Shown: positions 6,192 to 14,206, counted from the first letter of the stretch. The stretch: 41,180 nt of DNA from Nitrosomonas sp. (GCF_022842015.1 NZ_JALHQJ010000021.1:1-41180), one strand, 5' to 3'. Numbers and translations are program-made. The notes: generated by a model not told the origin, from the sequence alone.

Positions 6192-8753
6192 TTAATAAAC
6201 ATCAATGGCCTCAGTGGTAACTTCCGCTTTATTCTCACCGCTGTCACAATCGAGTTCCAACATGGCAATGGGTGTTGCAGAATCATTAAGGATGCAGTCA
6301 GGTGGAGGATTAACTTCCACGCTCCCGATCTCATCCTTAATGGATTCGGGAGAAACGTTGCTCTGGGGCGGCAATGTTGGGGGTAGATAGCGGGCGAACG
6401 CATCAGAAAATTGCTCGACATCGTAACCTTTTGGTGTACTGGAGTTACCCAAGCGAACGGTTTTCGATTTGATTCCATACCCAGTTAACTGTTTTGCCAA
6501 TTGTCGCGGAGTTATCGGCTTGCCATAATTGTAGGTCGCCCACGGACTTTCATCATCAGTCACAAGGGCTTCGATTAAATCAACCGTGCTTATTTTCTCG
6601 CAATCCCTTGATTCAAAAATATAACGAATGTCTGCGAGTAATTCATTGCCAGAACTCACATGTGCTTCTCCAGTATTGGAAAGTTTAAGAGCAGCGACAT
6701 TAGCCCGATGCAGCCATTCAGCCCCGGCACTCTGTGCGATGGCAAGTAAAGGCTCCCAGTTATCTTGATCCCGGTCTGATAATTCATCGGTTAGAACGGG
6801 TCGAGCAAGCCTTACCTGTTGAGAATAATCTTGAGCATAGCGAGTCAATTTTGATTTGATATCCTCAAATACTCTGCTATCGGCATTGCGCATACGTACT
6901 ACTGATTCGTGAGGTAATTTACGACGCATATTAAACACAATCCCGCGGCTCATTGTGGTATCCGGCAAATGTTTCTGAAGGGCTATGCCTGCAATAGATT
7001 TTGCGCTATATACTGAATATTGCCGCGGTATGAAATTGTCTTCCACCGCTTCACTTCGTAAAACATATCCTTCGCGTTTATAGCCAGCGTTAACCAATCC
7101 TTGCAAATCTCTGTTATCCCGAAAAAAAGTATCCGCCTCGTCGAAAAAAATAGTTGGCTTCCACAATTCAATAGATCTGAATAATGCTGACGCAGAAGCG
7201 TTAGATGCTGACAAAGAACGATAAGACATTCTTGCAATGAGCGATTGCAGTAATGTTTTAGCGCACGCCTTTTCAGGAGCGTTGATAATGGCAATTGGAG
7301 AAGTATCAAAAATATCGATAAAATATGTATGTGCAATCCACAAAGCTACGGTGTGGGCCTGCTCTGCGTCCAATATGATAAAGCGCAAAATTATTGCTGA
7401 TATTTCATCCAGTAATTGTGCCGGGACAATTGGATCTGGATAAGGGTCGGCTTTGTGAAAAGGGTTGTTTTCGTTTTTATTCTCAATATTGCGAGTTTCC
7501 TTAACAAGCGTATCCAGTGTTTTTACTTGTACATTCAGTTCCTTAGCTTTATCAAGCCGGATGCGGTCATATTCCATGCGGGGCATTGCTGCAAGTGACG
7601 CAATCACCTCTTCATCAGTTTTAGAGATATCTCCAGCTTTTCTACTGAATGTCTTATTGTGGTCGAATGTATCAAGCCAGCCGAGTGTTATCGGACTATG
7701 ACACTTTTGAATGCAACCTTGGCAACCGGAAGGATTTGATTTTATGAACTGATCGCAAGTAGTCGGTGGAGTCTTCTGGCGAGTGAGTAGTTTTTTCTGG
7801 GTTTTGGATTGATCATATCCAGAATGTCCGGAGCTCCATTCTTGGCAAATTTCCTCTCCATTTTCGCAGAATACCACCACGCCAAGACAATCGTGCCATA
7901 AAGGCTCAGTTTGGTCAGCGCCCATTTCGTCTCGAAATAATCTGATTTGTTTACATTGGTCTGCAACCTTGTTGGCATCCGAGGGGGGATAGTCTTTGTT
8001 TTCATTAATACCACTATTGCTTCTATTTAGGTTAGCCTTAGGTGGAGTTGGTGGATCCACTTGTGCAAATTTATCCAATTTAATCAATGCATCTACTGAG
8101 GCGACGCCACCCTCGTTACTCCATGATTGTGCCTGCTCTACTCGAGAGGAATGACAGCACCATGTTCCTTGCTGTTGATAAAGGTTAGCGCCCGATGAAT
8201 CCGCACTCCCAGCTAAACCGTTCCAATAATTTTGATCGAATCCACGCCATGCAGCGGCGTATTTTTCAACATCAATAGCTTTATCAAGCGGTATGATCAA
8301 GCGAATACGCATGCCCGGTTTTATAGGGCTACCATGTGAATGAGTCGTGAATGCTATATAAGTGAGGTTATCACTTTCAATTTTAGCTAAACCGGTATTA
8401 AAATCAGCCTCGGAAATGCCATCGATATCCATGAGCAGCATCGCGGATTTTGTGACATGGTTCTTGGATCTCATTTTTCCCGTAGTTGGGTGGCCGTTTT
8501 GGATTGCGAACTCGAGAGTTTTGCCAACAAAGGGGGATTCTTTAAGCAAGCACGGCACAAAATACTGCGCAGCCTTTTTGTTATCAATAATTGCTGGCTG
8601 GTTTGGGCAGACTTTCTTGCAAACTTCAATCCAAGACAGGTTGTCAAGCTCTAGAACAGGCTTAATGCCGGTGAAGCCGTTGAATGTTGTGATTGAACCG
8701 CGCCAATCTGACAGCGGAGTGTTACTTAGAATTGTAGATGATTGATCATGCAT
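6192..8753 (-). CDS. Primase-helicase-like replication protein (DUF3631 type)
   Basis: An 853-residue protein with the layout of mobile-element replication proteins. The N-terminal part resembles an archaeo-eukaryotic primase fold, with a D109-I-D111 motif (MLLMDIDG). A PriCT_2-like helical segment follows (about 280-335), then a cysteine cluster C333, C344, C347, C351 that may bind zinc. The ATPase part has Walker B IFFDEAD (D538-E539), but Walker A is altered: NAPEKACAKT keeps K499 and T500, with Ala replacing the Gly before Lys. The end is a DUF3631 winged-helix region (ITPRQLAKQL) and a Pro/Ser-rich tail. I chose ATG at 8753 because AAAGGA lies just upstream; an ATG at 8780 and a TTG at 8828 lack one. 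It probably initiates island replication. Confidence 0.75.
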   Translation of the reverse strand: MHDQSSTILSNTPLSDWRGSITTFNGFTGIKPVLELDNLSWIEVCKKVCPNQPAIIDNKKAAQYFVPCLLKESPFVGKTLEFAIQNGHPTTGKMRSKNHVTKSAMLLMDIDGISEADFNTGLAKIESDNLTYIAFTTHSHGSPIKPGMRIRLIIPLDKAIDVEKYAAAWRGFDQNYWNGLAGSADSSGANLYQQQGTWCCHSSRVEQAQSWSNEGGVASVDALIKLDKFAQVDPPTPPKANLNRSNSGINENKDYPPSDANKVADQCKQIRLFRDEMGADQTEPLWHDCLGVVVFCENGEEICQEWSSGHSGYDQSKTQKKLLTRQKTPPTTCDQFIKSNPSGCQGCIQKCHSPITLGWLDTFDHNKTFSRKAGDISKTDEEVIASLAAMPRMEYDRIRLDKAKELNVQVKTLDTLVKETRNIENKNENNPFHKADPYPDPIVPAQLLDEISAIILRFIILDAEQAHTVALWIAHTYFIDIFDTSPIAIINAPEKACAKTLLQSLIARMSYRSLSASNASASALFRSIELWKPTIFFDEADTFFRDNRDLQGLVNAGYKREGYVLRSEAVEDNFIPRQYSVYSAKSIAGIALQKHLPDTTMSRGIVFNMRRKLPHESVVRMRNADSRVFEDIKSKLTRYAQDYSQQVRLARPVLTDELSDRDQDNWEPLLAIAQSAGAEWLHRANVAALKLSNTGEAHVSSGNELLADIRYIFESRDCEKISTVDLIEALVTDDESPWATYNYGKPITPRQLAKQLTGYGIKSKTVRLGNSSTPKGYDVEQFSDAFARYLPPTLPPQSNVSPESIKDEIGSVEVNPPPDCILNDSATPIAMLELDCDSGENKAEVTTEAIDVY

Positions 8754-8813
8754 CGTTTTTTCCTTTTGGCTTTCGGCCATTGTTGATAACGATACAAAGA
8801 TTAATGACTGAAC

Positions 8814-8860
8814 TATCCTCCCCCGCAAGTATCCCCCATTATATATTTTGGGGGAGGATA
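8814..8860. promoter_or_regulatory. G-rich inverted repeats upstream of the primase-helicase gene
   Basis: TATCCTCCCCC (8814-8824) and GGGGGAGGATA (8850-8860) are perfect inverted 11-mers. Between them a third unit, AAGTATCCCCC (8827-8837), repeats the left arm with a small gap. The array fills the gap between the upstream gene's stop and the primase-helicase start. It could be an operator, an iteron-like origin site or a transcript hairpin; no U-run follows. Confidence 0.55.
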
Positions 8861-8861
8861 C

Positions 8862-9596
8862 TTATTTCTCATACGCTATAAGCTTAGATTCACTCAATCT
8901 TTCCCATGCTTTATTGAAAACACTTTTGCCTGCAAATAATTCATCATCTTTGAGTAACTCTCTGACATTAGACTTAATACCTTTCTTGCCGGAATGGTTA
9001 GGGGCTAGTGTTTTTGGATCAAGCCCAAGCTTTTCTATTTGTGCCAATATGGTTTCTTCCTGCTCACGCAATTTCGATTGTTTCTTCGGTTTCTGATTGT
9101 TATCTTCATTCGTACTGATGCCTGTTAGAGAAAAATTGCTTTCAAGCGTAGCTGCTGGGAAGATAATTGAGCGACGATATTTCTTTCTTACCCACAACTC
9201 AAAGCTTGCTTGTGTGAAAAATTCTTCTTGAATTTCGTAGGCAGATCGCTGATCTATTCGCAGATCGGATAATTCTCCTTTTTCGATTTCATCGTTGATA
9301 TCTCGAAAATACGCTTTGGCTTTATCGAGTAGCACTTCATATTCCTTTACCACTGCCCATTTTTCAGCAAGAGCTGTATGTGCTTCGCTGTTCTTGGCAG
9401 AACTACTGATTTCTTCTGCTTCGAGAAATTCCTGCATGGCTTTGTCTCGACCCTGCTTCAATTGACTCAATAATGATGGTGCTCCATAGTCCAAGTTTGC
9501 ATCTTTCCAACCCAGCAAATTAGCTACAGCGTTGTCTCTATCCACAATAGGACGACTTATATTTAAATCATTGTTTTTATTTTCTGGGTCATTCAT
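8862..9596 (-). CDS. Unknown island protein with charged helices
   Basis: A 244-residue, strongly charged and mostly helical protein that I do not recognise. A predicted coiled-coil-like stretch covers about residues 45-120 (QLKQGRDKAMQEFLEAEEIS and on). A basic patch, FELWVRKKYRRS, lies in the middle, and a second basic segment (KPKKQSKLREQEE) comes before a C-terminal block that looks like a small DNA-binding helix pair. ATG at 9596 was chosen; a TTG at 9614 would add six residues, and neither has a strong ribosome binding site. It lies upstream of the primase-helicase gene on the same strand, separated by the G-rich repeats, so an accessory role in replication is possible. Confidence 0.6.
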   Translation of the reverse strand: MNDPENKNNDLNISRPIVDRDNAVANLLGWKDANLDYGAPSLLSQLKQGRDKAMQEFLEAEEISSSAKNSEAHTALAEKWAVVKEYEVLLDKAKAYFRDINDEIEKGELSDLRIDQRSAYEIQEEFFTQASFELWVRKKYRRSIIFPAATLESNFSLTGISTNEDNNQKPKKQSKLREQEETILAQIEKLGLDPKTLAPNHSGKKGIKSNVRELLKDDELFAGKSVFNKAWERLSESKLIAYEK

Positions 9597-9760
9597 GACA
9601 TTGATGCTTCGCAATATTCAGATCTACACTGAATTATATATATTTAAAACTTACTAATTTCATTAGCCTCGTGTTCTCAAAAAAATGTGCAACGTCACAA
9701 CGCTGATGCCTAGCAAGGAAATGAGTGGTGTGGAAAATTCAGCGGCGGTTGAGTTGCCTT

Positions 9761-9845
9761 TTATCCGCAACGCGGAGATCCTTGCAGGGCATGGCTTTCG
9801 GGAAAACGTGGCGGCGTGGCGGCAAATTCCGGAGGGGGCGGGGAA
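9761..9845 (+). repeat. Imperfect GC-rich inverted repeat, left copy
   Basis: Starts TTATCCGCAACGCGGAGATC and continues through GGCGGCGTGGCGGCAA to a G-rich end. About three quarters of positions match the reverse complement of 10294-10379. Both copies can be read as 'IRNA-I...G.....NVAA-RQ', which hints that the repeat once encoded, or still encodes, part of a short protein. Confidence 0.6.
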
Positions 9846-10293
9846 GTGGGCGCGCGCGAAATTCCCAAGAATCGGTATGGGCGCCTCTTGGTTGAATTTG
9901 AAAAAATGCAGAATAATGACTTTCCCCAAGGTAGATTCATCCAGAACATAAAATAATATTTTATCTATTTATTATTATTAATTTATTTCTTATAGATGTT
10001 ATGTATGGTGATAAATGATAGTAGCTATGATATTGATATATTGTTATCCAAATCTATAGACTTGACTTGAGCTAATGTCCATCAAAACTGAATGATAAGG
10101 AATATATATTATTACAATCTAAAGAGTATCTGGAATAAATTCTTAGCCTGAAAACATGCAGCTGAAATTTCATTTAAATTTATATATATATAAGCGGTCA
10201 TTTGTCAGGATAATCTTAGAGAATGCTTAAAAATAACTTCCTGTAAATTAATCCATCGATGTCAAAACAAAAAAATTCAGACTGCGACGGGGG

Positions 10294-10379
10294 TTCCTCG
10301 CACCTCCCTGAAAATTGCCGCAACGCCGCAACGTTTGCTGGAGAACGAATGCCCGTATGGATCTTCGCGTTGCGGATAA
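10294..10379 (-). repeat. Imperfect GC-rich inverted repeat, right copy
   Basis: Read on the minus strand, it begins TTATCCGCAACGCGAAGATC and includes GTTGCGGCGTTGCGGCAA, matching the left copy at 9761-9845. It lies about 100 bases beyond the stop of the antirestriction gene. Confidence 0.6.
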
Positions 10380-10477
10380 TCCGAAACGTGTCCGCTACAA
10401 AAAATTCCGGAAACGCAACGCATCTACCATGGCTGGATCTCCGGAAATTTTTGCGTCTCCTCCACCCCCTGAAAGTG

Positions 10478-10894
10478 TCAGTCAATAGCCCCCAAAATAC
10501 TCCTTGCCTCCTCATGCTCCAACATGTAATCCCGCAGCCAATGATACTGCCGTGCACAAGCTTCAGCCAATCTCGCATGATCGCTGAAGGAAAAATGACT
10601 ATAAGCATACAGACAAACTGTGATGCCCAACGCATCCCCGGATAGCTTCCCCTCAAAGCCATTCTCACAGCTCACCTGAAATGTTTTATTTAAATCGGGT
10701 GCCATATAAAACCCGCCGTTACTCAATGCGTAAAACTCCCAATATCTGCCGTTATATTCAGCTGCCATCAGCTCGGTAAAACGATAGACTGAAGGCTCAA
10801 AGCGCAGTGGAAACTGAACACCAAAAATATTGGCTGTGTGATTGATACGTTGATCGTCGGCTACTTGCCTGCGTGTGATGATTTGATCGGTCAT
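10478..10894 (-). CDS. klcA: Antirestriction protein, ArdB/KlcA family
   Basis: A 138-residue protein with the family hallmarks in order: LRFEPSVYRF, then YNGRYWEFYALSNGGFYMAP, then ENGFEGKLSGDALGI, and a helical C-terminus. ArdB/KlcA proteins protect incoming DNA against type I restriction without mimicking DNA charge. Length is normal for the family. ATG at 10894 follows AAAGGAGCATAAATC. It is the last gene of a minus-strand series of small island genes (13026 to 10478), consistent with an establishment or anti-defence cassette of a plasmid- or ICE-like element. Confidence 0.9.
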   Translation of the reverse strand: MTDQIITRRQVADDQRINHTANIFGVQFPLRFEPSVYRFTELMAAEYNGRYWEFYALSNGGFYMAPDLNKTFQVSCENGFEGKLSGDALGITVCLYAYSHFSFSDHARLAEACARQYHWLRDYMLEHEEARSILGAID

Positions 10895-10979
10895 GATTTA
10901 TGCTCCTTTGGAAAAGAAAACGGAGCAGCACAATTGAATGCACCACTCCGAATAGGTCGATGTGAAACAGCAAGACGAC

Positions 10980-11129
10980 TCAGTTAGAATCAAACAATGT
11001 CATCTCATCGGGATTGACTCTGGCCATCAAACTGGCTTGAGCTATGACAGCTTCAGCCAATGCTTCGTCGGGAATATCCCAGGCAATGACATCGTTGACT
11101 GCATCAATTAGATAGTTTTGGAATAACAT
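10980..11129 (-). CDS. Small acidic protein of unknown function
   Basis: A 49-residue acidic peptide, MLFQNYLIDAVNDVIAWDIP and onward, ending MTLFDSN. It has no recognised domain and is probably a short helical protein. The ATG at 11129 has a very strong site, AAAAGGAGCAATTACT, of the same type as its neighbours, which supports real translation. A longer frame beginning at 11186 would ignore that site. It is 85 bases upstream of klcA, so co-expression with the antirestriction gene is likely. Confidence 0.6.
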   Translation of the reverse strand: MLFQNYLIDAVNDVIAWDIPDEALAEAVIAQASLMARVNPDEMTLFDSN

Positions 11130-11339
11130 AGTAATTGCTCCTTTTGGGAAATAAAAAAAGACTCTTCCGATGACGAGCAGCGTCACTGAAAAAGTCCATT
11201 AAAAAGAAAAGTGAAACAGGTTCGGCATACGGTCGGTATTGCACCGCCGATTTGTTGAAAAGTTACTGCTGTGTTGTACTGCCAGGATTTATGGATGGAA
11301 CTATTGAGGGAACTGCGGACTTCAACTAGCTGGGTGAGT

Positions 11340-11792
11340 CTAGAATTTCTTGGATTTACTCTTCTTGCTGCCATCAACCTTGGGATCGATGGTCGACTGC
11401 ATTAATTTCTCGACGTCAGCCATAAAAGCATCAGATGGCAACTGTGTATAGTGCTTCGGATTATCTTCCAGGGGACTCACCAAACCTTCCTGCTTCAATA
11501 CTGCCAAAAGAAATGCAGGCGTGTTGAGTGATTTGCCCTTAAATAGCGGATAGAGCAGCAAGGAAACAATTGGCTTATCTTTTTTACGCTCATTAAAAGC
11601 TTCAAGAATGGTACTCAATTCGATCCATTCCTTGCTGAAGAAACCCCCGCCGGTATTGGTGACCACACGAAATTGAATATTTGATTCACCACTGCAGCCG
11701 ATTTGATAGGTCAGTGTTGATTTGCCGGAAAGAGAAGGGCAGGTGGCTACCTTGAGGATGCGGATATCAGGTTCTGTTGTGACTTGCTTCAT
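11340..11792 (-). CDS. Unknown island protein with basic tail
   Basis: A 150-residue protein that I do not recognise. The N-terminal half is beta-rich (PDIRILKVATCPSLSGKSTL, then FRVVTNTGGGFFSKEWI). The middle is helical, with LSTILEAFNERKKDKPIVSL, and the C-terminus ends in a lysine/serine tail (VDGSKKSKSKKF) that could contact nucleic acid. SLSGKST looks like part of a P-loop, but there is no full GxxxxGKS and no Walker B, so ATPase function is not claimed. ATG at 11792 follows AAAAAGGAGTTCATC. It belongs to the same minus-strand cassette as klcA. Confidence 0.6.
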   Translation of the reverse strand: MKQVTTEPDIRILKVATCPSLSGKSTLTYQIGCSGESNIQFRVVTNTGGGFFSKEWIELSTILEAFNERKKDKPIVSLLLYPLFKGKSLNTPAFLLAVLKQEGLVSPLEDNPKHYTQLPSDAFMADVEKLMQSTIDPKVDGSKKSKSKKF

Positions 11793-11828
11793 GATGAACT
11801 CCTTTTTAGGTTATTTCATATAAGATGG

Positions 11829-12176
11829 TCAGAAATGCGCAATGTCGATTCTGCAGACTCCCCCAAATTGGTGATCGATAAGATCTTTTAGATTAAGATA
11901 AGTAATCTCGACACCCCCGATATTTTTTAGGTATCTTCGTGCATGATCAATATCTGTCGTTAGCCCCATATAGACTGCATTTTTTAATTTGACCTGCAAT
12001 AAAGTAGCGCCGGTTAACACATGCGGATATCTTTGGAGTACATCGAGTAAAGCCAGGCACTCAGCATGATCCCGTGGCAATTCAGCATCAAACTCAATAA
12101 TTCCGGCGCGTTCCTCAAAGTCTTCACGCAGACGTTCATCAAGCATTGCAACAATGTCAGAGACAAGTGCGTTCAT
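11829..12176 (-). CDS. Unknown island protein (115 aa)
   Basis: A 115-residue acidic protein without a family I can name. The first 45 residues are helical and acidic (DIVAMLDERLREDFEERAGI). The remainder alternates strands and helices and ends in CRIDIAHF. ATG at 12176 follows CCAGGAGGTTTCT, a near-perfect ribosome binding site. It is 36 bases upstream of the 11340-11792 gene and 30 bases downstream of the next one, an operon-like arrangement. Confidence 0.6.
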   Translation of the reverse strand: MNALVSDIVAMLDERLREDFEERAGIIEFDAELPRDHAECLALLDVLQRYPHVLTGATLLQVKLKNAVYMGLTTDIDHARRYLKNIGGVEITYLNLKDLIDHQFGGVCRIDIAHF

Positions 12177-12206
12177 AGAAACCTCCTGGAAATTGAATTG
12201 GAAAAT

Positions 12207-12617
12207 TCAGAGTTGTGACAGGGCTGTTGCAGGTACTGCGTATTCAGCACACATCACCAATAAATCTGCGTTTATGCCTGATTGCTTGGGAATAAAAATT
12301 GTGATGCCAAAGCCTCCATCGTTCAGGATGAATACCATTTCAAAACACTTGTCGTGTTCCTCCAGTGCCTCAAAGCAAGGCGTGAAATCGGGATCACCGA
12401 ATCGAGTGTCATCGAAGTAGTTATGCAAGATGGGACACTGCGTTTCTTCTTCCAGGAACTCGATACTGTCATGAGGTTCAACCACGATCATGTAACCATG
12501 CAGAACGTAATCGTAGGGTTCACCTGAAAGGATTTGAGTAAAGCGCTGTTCAACTACTGCTCGGATATCGGGATCATTGATGTTTCTTGATAATAGGGGG
12601 CCATTCAGGATGAGCAT
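12207..12617 (-). CDS. Unknown acidic island protein (136 aa)
   Basis: A 136-residue strongly acidic protein. Its visible blocks are YDYVLHGYMIVVEPHDSIEF, EEHDKCFEMVFILNDGGFGI and a C-terminal MCAEYAVPATALSQL. The phrase 'FEMVFILNDGGFGITIFIPK' gives the impression of a beta-sheet core. I cannot assign a family. The low charge and setting beside an antirestriction gene would suit a DNA-mimic or anti-defence protein, but this is speculation. ATG at 12617 follows CCAAGGAGATCTTT. Confidence 0.6.
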   Translation of the reverse strand: MLILNGPLLSRNINDPDIRAVVEQRFTQILSGEPYDYVLHGYMIVVEPHDSIEFLEEETQCPILHNYFDDTRFGDPDFTPCFEALEEHDKCFEMVFILNDGGFGITIFIPKQSGINADLLVMCAEYAVPATALSQL

Positions 12618-12762
12618 AAAGATCTCCTTGGAAGTATGTATAAATTGAGCGGTTATGAAACTTGAGCTACTATGAAAACAATCAGAATTTGCTATTGAAG
12701 TTGCACAAAAATAAGTCGTGCATGGACGAGCGTGCTTTTGGAATATTCAGGGGAGGGGGAGG

Positions 12763-13026
12763 TCAGAAATGGCCATAAATCAAGAACGGAATTCCATAGG
12801 CGATCAGAATATATATCCAGGCTGCCTGTAAAACAGCGCCGAATACGGCAATCAGAGAAAACACCAGAATGTCCAGGATTTCATCAAGAAATCCCCGCTT
12901 AGGCATAAGCTTGCGCATCTTCCCTATGCCTGAGTGATCGGTGGTTGCCCAGCGGAATAAGCTTGAAGCTGCTTTTTCGAGTAATTGTCCGGCAGATTGA
13001 AGGTTGCGTCTGGGTCGATTTGCCAT
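12763..13026 (-). CDS. Small membrane protein of the island
   Basis: An 87-residue protein with a basic N-terminus (MANRPRRNLQSAGQLLEKAA) and a hydrophobic C-terminal half (LDILVFSLIAVFGAVLQAAW and IYILIAYGIPFLIYGHF) that forms one or two membrane helices. No family recognised. I chose ATG at 13026 because CAGGAGACCTCAC precedes it; the longer frame to 13122 has no such site. It is the first gene of the minus-strand cassette that ends with klcA. Confidence 0.6.
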   Translation of the reverse strand: MANRPRRNLQSAGQLLEKAASSLFRWATTDHSGIGKMRKLMPKRGFLDEILDILVFSLIAVFGAVLQAAWIYILIAYGIPFLIYGHF

Positions 13027-13263
13027 GTGAGGTCTCCTGATTGATGAAGATTGGGGGATAATTGAATGGTAGGTATGGTTGGCCCTTTGGGTTGAGTGGA
13101 AGAAAGTGAAGTTGAACTGCAATAAATTGAAATTATTGGAAAAAGCAGACTGTTGCTAGAATGCTTGGAATGGGGTGAATGTCTGGGATTTACTTGACGA
13201 TACGATTCATGGGGTTGTTACCTAAGGTCTCCTGGGGATGTGTGATTGCGGAGGAATAAAAAA

Positions 13264-13314
13264 ATGAGAATACTCCACTTGAGAAGACGAAGACGAGTGA
13301 GTGTGATACTTTGA
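13264..13314 (+). CDS. Arg-rich 16-codon mini-ORF (possible leader peptide)
   Basis: GGAGGAATAAAAAA, among the strongest ribosome binding sites in the window, precedes ATG at 13264, which encodes MRILHLRRRRRVSVIL and then stops at 13312-13314. The RNase H-like gene, whose own site is weak, begins 29 bases later. A translated mini-ORF with five consecutive Arg codons in front of a poorly initiated gene suggests translational coupling or attenuation. It may also be chance. Confidence 0.4.
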   Translation: MRILHLRRRRRVSVIL

Positions 13315-13343
13315 GTTTTAGTTTAAAGCAGAATTTAATTAAT

Positions 13344-13832
13344 ATGCTTTATTTGCATATTTTTATCGACAGTAGTGTTAATAACCAATTAAAGATTGGA
13401 TATGGTGCTTACCTTGTGGTGTCTGTACTAGGTACCGCAATAGTATCTCTAAAAGATACGGTGAAAGTGAAGCGTTTTGAACAAACCAGCTCGACTAAAT
13501 TGGAATTGCAAACATTGCTGTGGGCATTGAGTGAAACGATTGCTTTATACGGTGGTAGCGACATGGTTTTGACGGTTTATACAGATTCACAGAATATTAT
13601 TGGTCTGCCGGGAAGGCGTGCCCGTCTTGCAGGAAGTAATTACCTTTCTAATAAAAACAAACAACTTAATAATTATGAGCTGTACCAAGAATTCTATAGA
13701 TTGAGCTCCAATCTCACTTGCGAGTTTGTTAAGGTGATAGGGCATCAGCCATCTAATAAGAAGGATGAGATTGATAAACTATTTGGTTTGGTTGATCAAG
13801 CATCCAGGCAGGCGTTGCGAAAAGATATTTAG
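13344..13832 (+). CDS. RNase H-like nuclease (RnhA fold)
   Basis: A 162-residue protein with the order of RNase H motifs. First comes HIFIDSS with the first Asp, then TKLELQTLLWALSE with the Glu in a helix, then VYTDSQNI with the second Asp. Near the C-terminus KVIGHQPSNKKDEIDKLFGL carries the His loop and an Asp/Glu, followed by VDQASRQAL where RNase HI has its last Asp. RNase HI cleaves RNA in RNA-DNA hybrids, but the divergence leaves the substrate open. ATG at 13344 was chosen; a frame extension to TTG 13311 lacks a ribosome binding site. It is transcribed opposite to the island cassette and preceded by the mini-ORF at 13264. Confidence 0.7.
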   Translation: MLYLHIFIDSSVNNQLKIGYGAYLVVSVLGTAIVSLKDTVKVKRFEQTSSTKLELQTLLWALSETIALYGGSDMVLTVYTDSQNIIGLPGRRARLAGSNYLSNKNKQLNNYELYQEFYRLSSNLTCEFVKVIGHQPSNKKDEIDKLFGLVDQASRQALRKDI

Positions 13833-13893
13833 CGTGTCAATCAACATTCTTTACCACCTATCAACGTCCAAAAGTTTCCGGTTGAGCAGTGCG

Positions 13894-13992
13894 TTAATTA
13901 TCAAGTGCGTTATTACGGTACTTAAATCGATAGGAATCGTTACGGGTTTCGAGGATGTCGCAGTGATGCATGTACGATCAAGTAAGGCGGTG
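13894..13992 (-). pseudogene. IS21 IstB-like ATPase, C-terminal relic
   Basis: On the minus strand a frame reads SYMHHCDILETRNDSYRFKY and ends in TAA at 13894. The string HHCDILETGNDSYRFK is typical of the end of IstB helper ATPases of IS21-family elements. An in-frame stop lies just upstream of this block, and no Walker motifs remain. Confidence 0.5.
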
Positions 13993-14125
13993 GTCATTTT
14001 CTCATACAACTAACTGATGAGATGAAACAGCAAGGCTCCGCCGGATTTTCCCAGTTGTTTTTCTTTCTCCAACAGGTTGACCAGATCGACGGCATTATAG
14101 AATCGCACACGTTTTCCCTGATGAC

Positions 14126-14206
14126 ATTGAAACCGCACACATGATTCGAAAGGGAGAACTGTCCGAAGAAAATATACCCGCTTATAAGCAGTTTGTGGCT
14201 TTGCAC
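14126..14206 (+). pseudogene. IS6-type transposase, C-terminal relic
   Basis: The frame gives IETAHMIRKGELSEENIPAY then KQFVALH. This matches the 'G-IE-AHMIRKGQ...PAYKQF-ALA' end of IS6-like DDE transposases. It lacks the catalytic core and runs into IS481-like sequence within 65 bases. Confidence 0.55.

Larger units (their letters stand above)
9597..10477. other. Gene-free AT-rich core between convergent GC-rich repeats (possible origin)
   Basis: No convincing gene. The middle (about 9945-10215) is very AT-rich, with runs such as TTATTATTATTAATTTATTT and TTTATATATATATAAG. It is enclosed by related GC-rich segments at 9761-9845 and 10294-10379 in inverted orientation. A position on an island next to a primase-helicase gene fits a replication origin, but no iterons were counted with confidence and this is an inference. 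Confidence 0.4.

Noticed and set aside
9685-9951. 88-codon frames on both strands over the left GC-rich repeat
   Set aside because: Overlapping frames on both strands without start signals. The repeat itself is reported, but I do not claim a protein.
10216-10668. 150-codon frame antiparallel in phase to klcA
   Set aside because: It overlaps the well-supported antirestriction gene on the same strand in another frame and has no ribosome binding site of its own.
11183-11377. 64-codon frame upstream of the small acidic gene
   Set aside because: Overlaps the end of the 11340-11792 gene, lacks a strong AGGAG site unlike all its neighbours, and shows no domain.
11340-11792. P-loop ATPase in the unknown island gene (SLSGKST)
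   Set aside because: Only GKST is present; the first Gly of the motif and a Walker B are missing.
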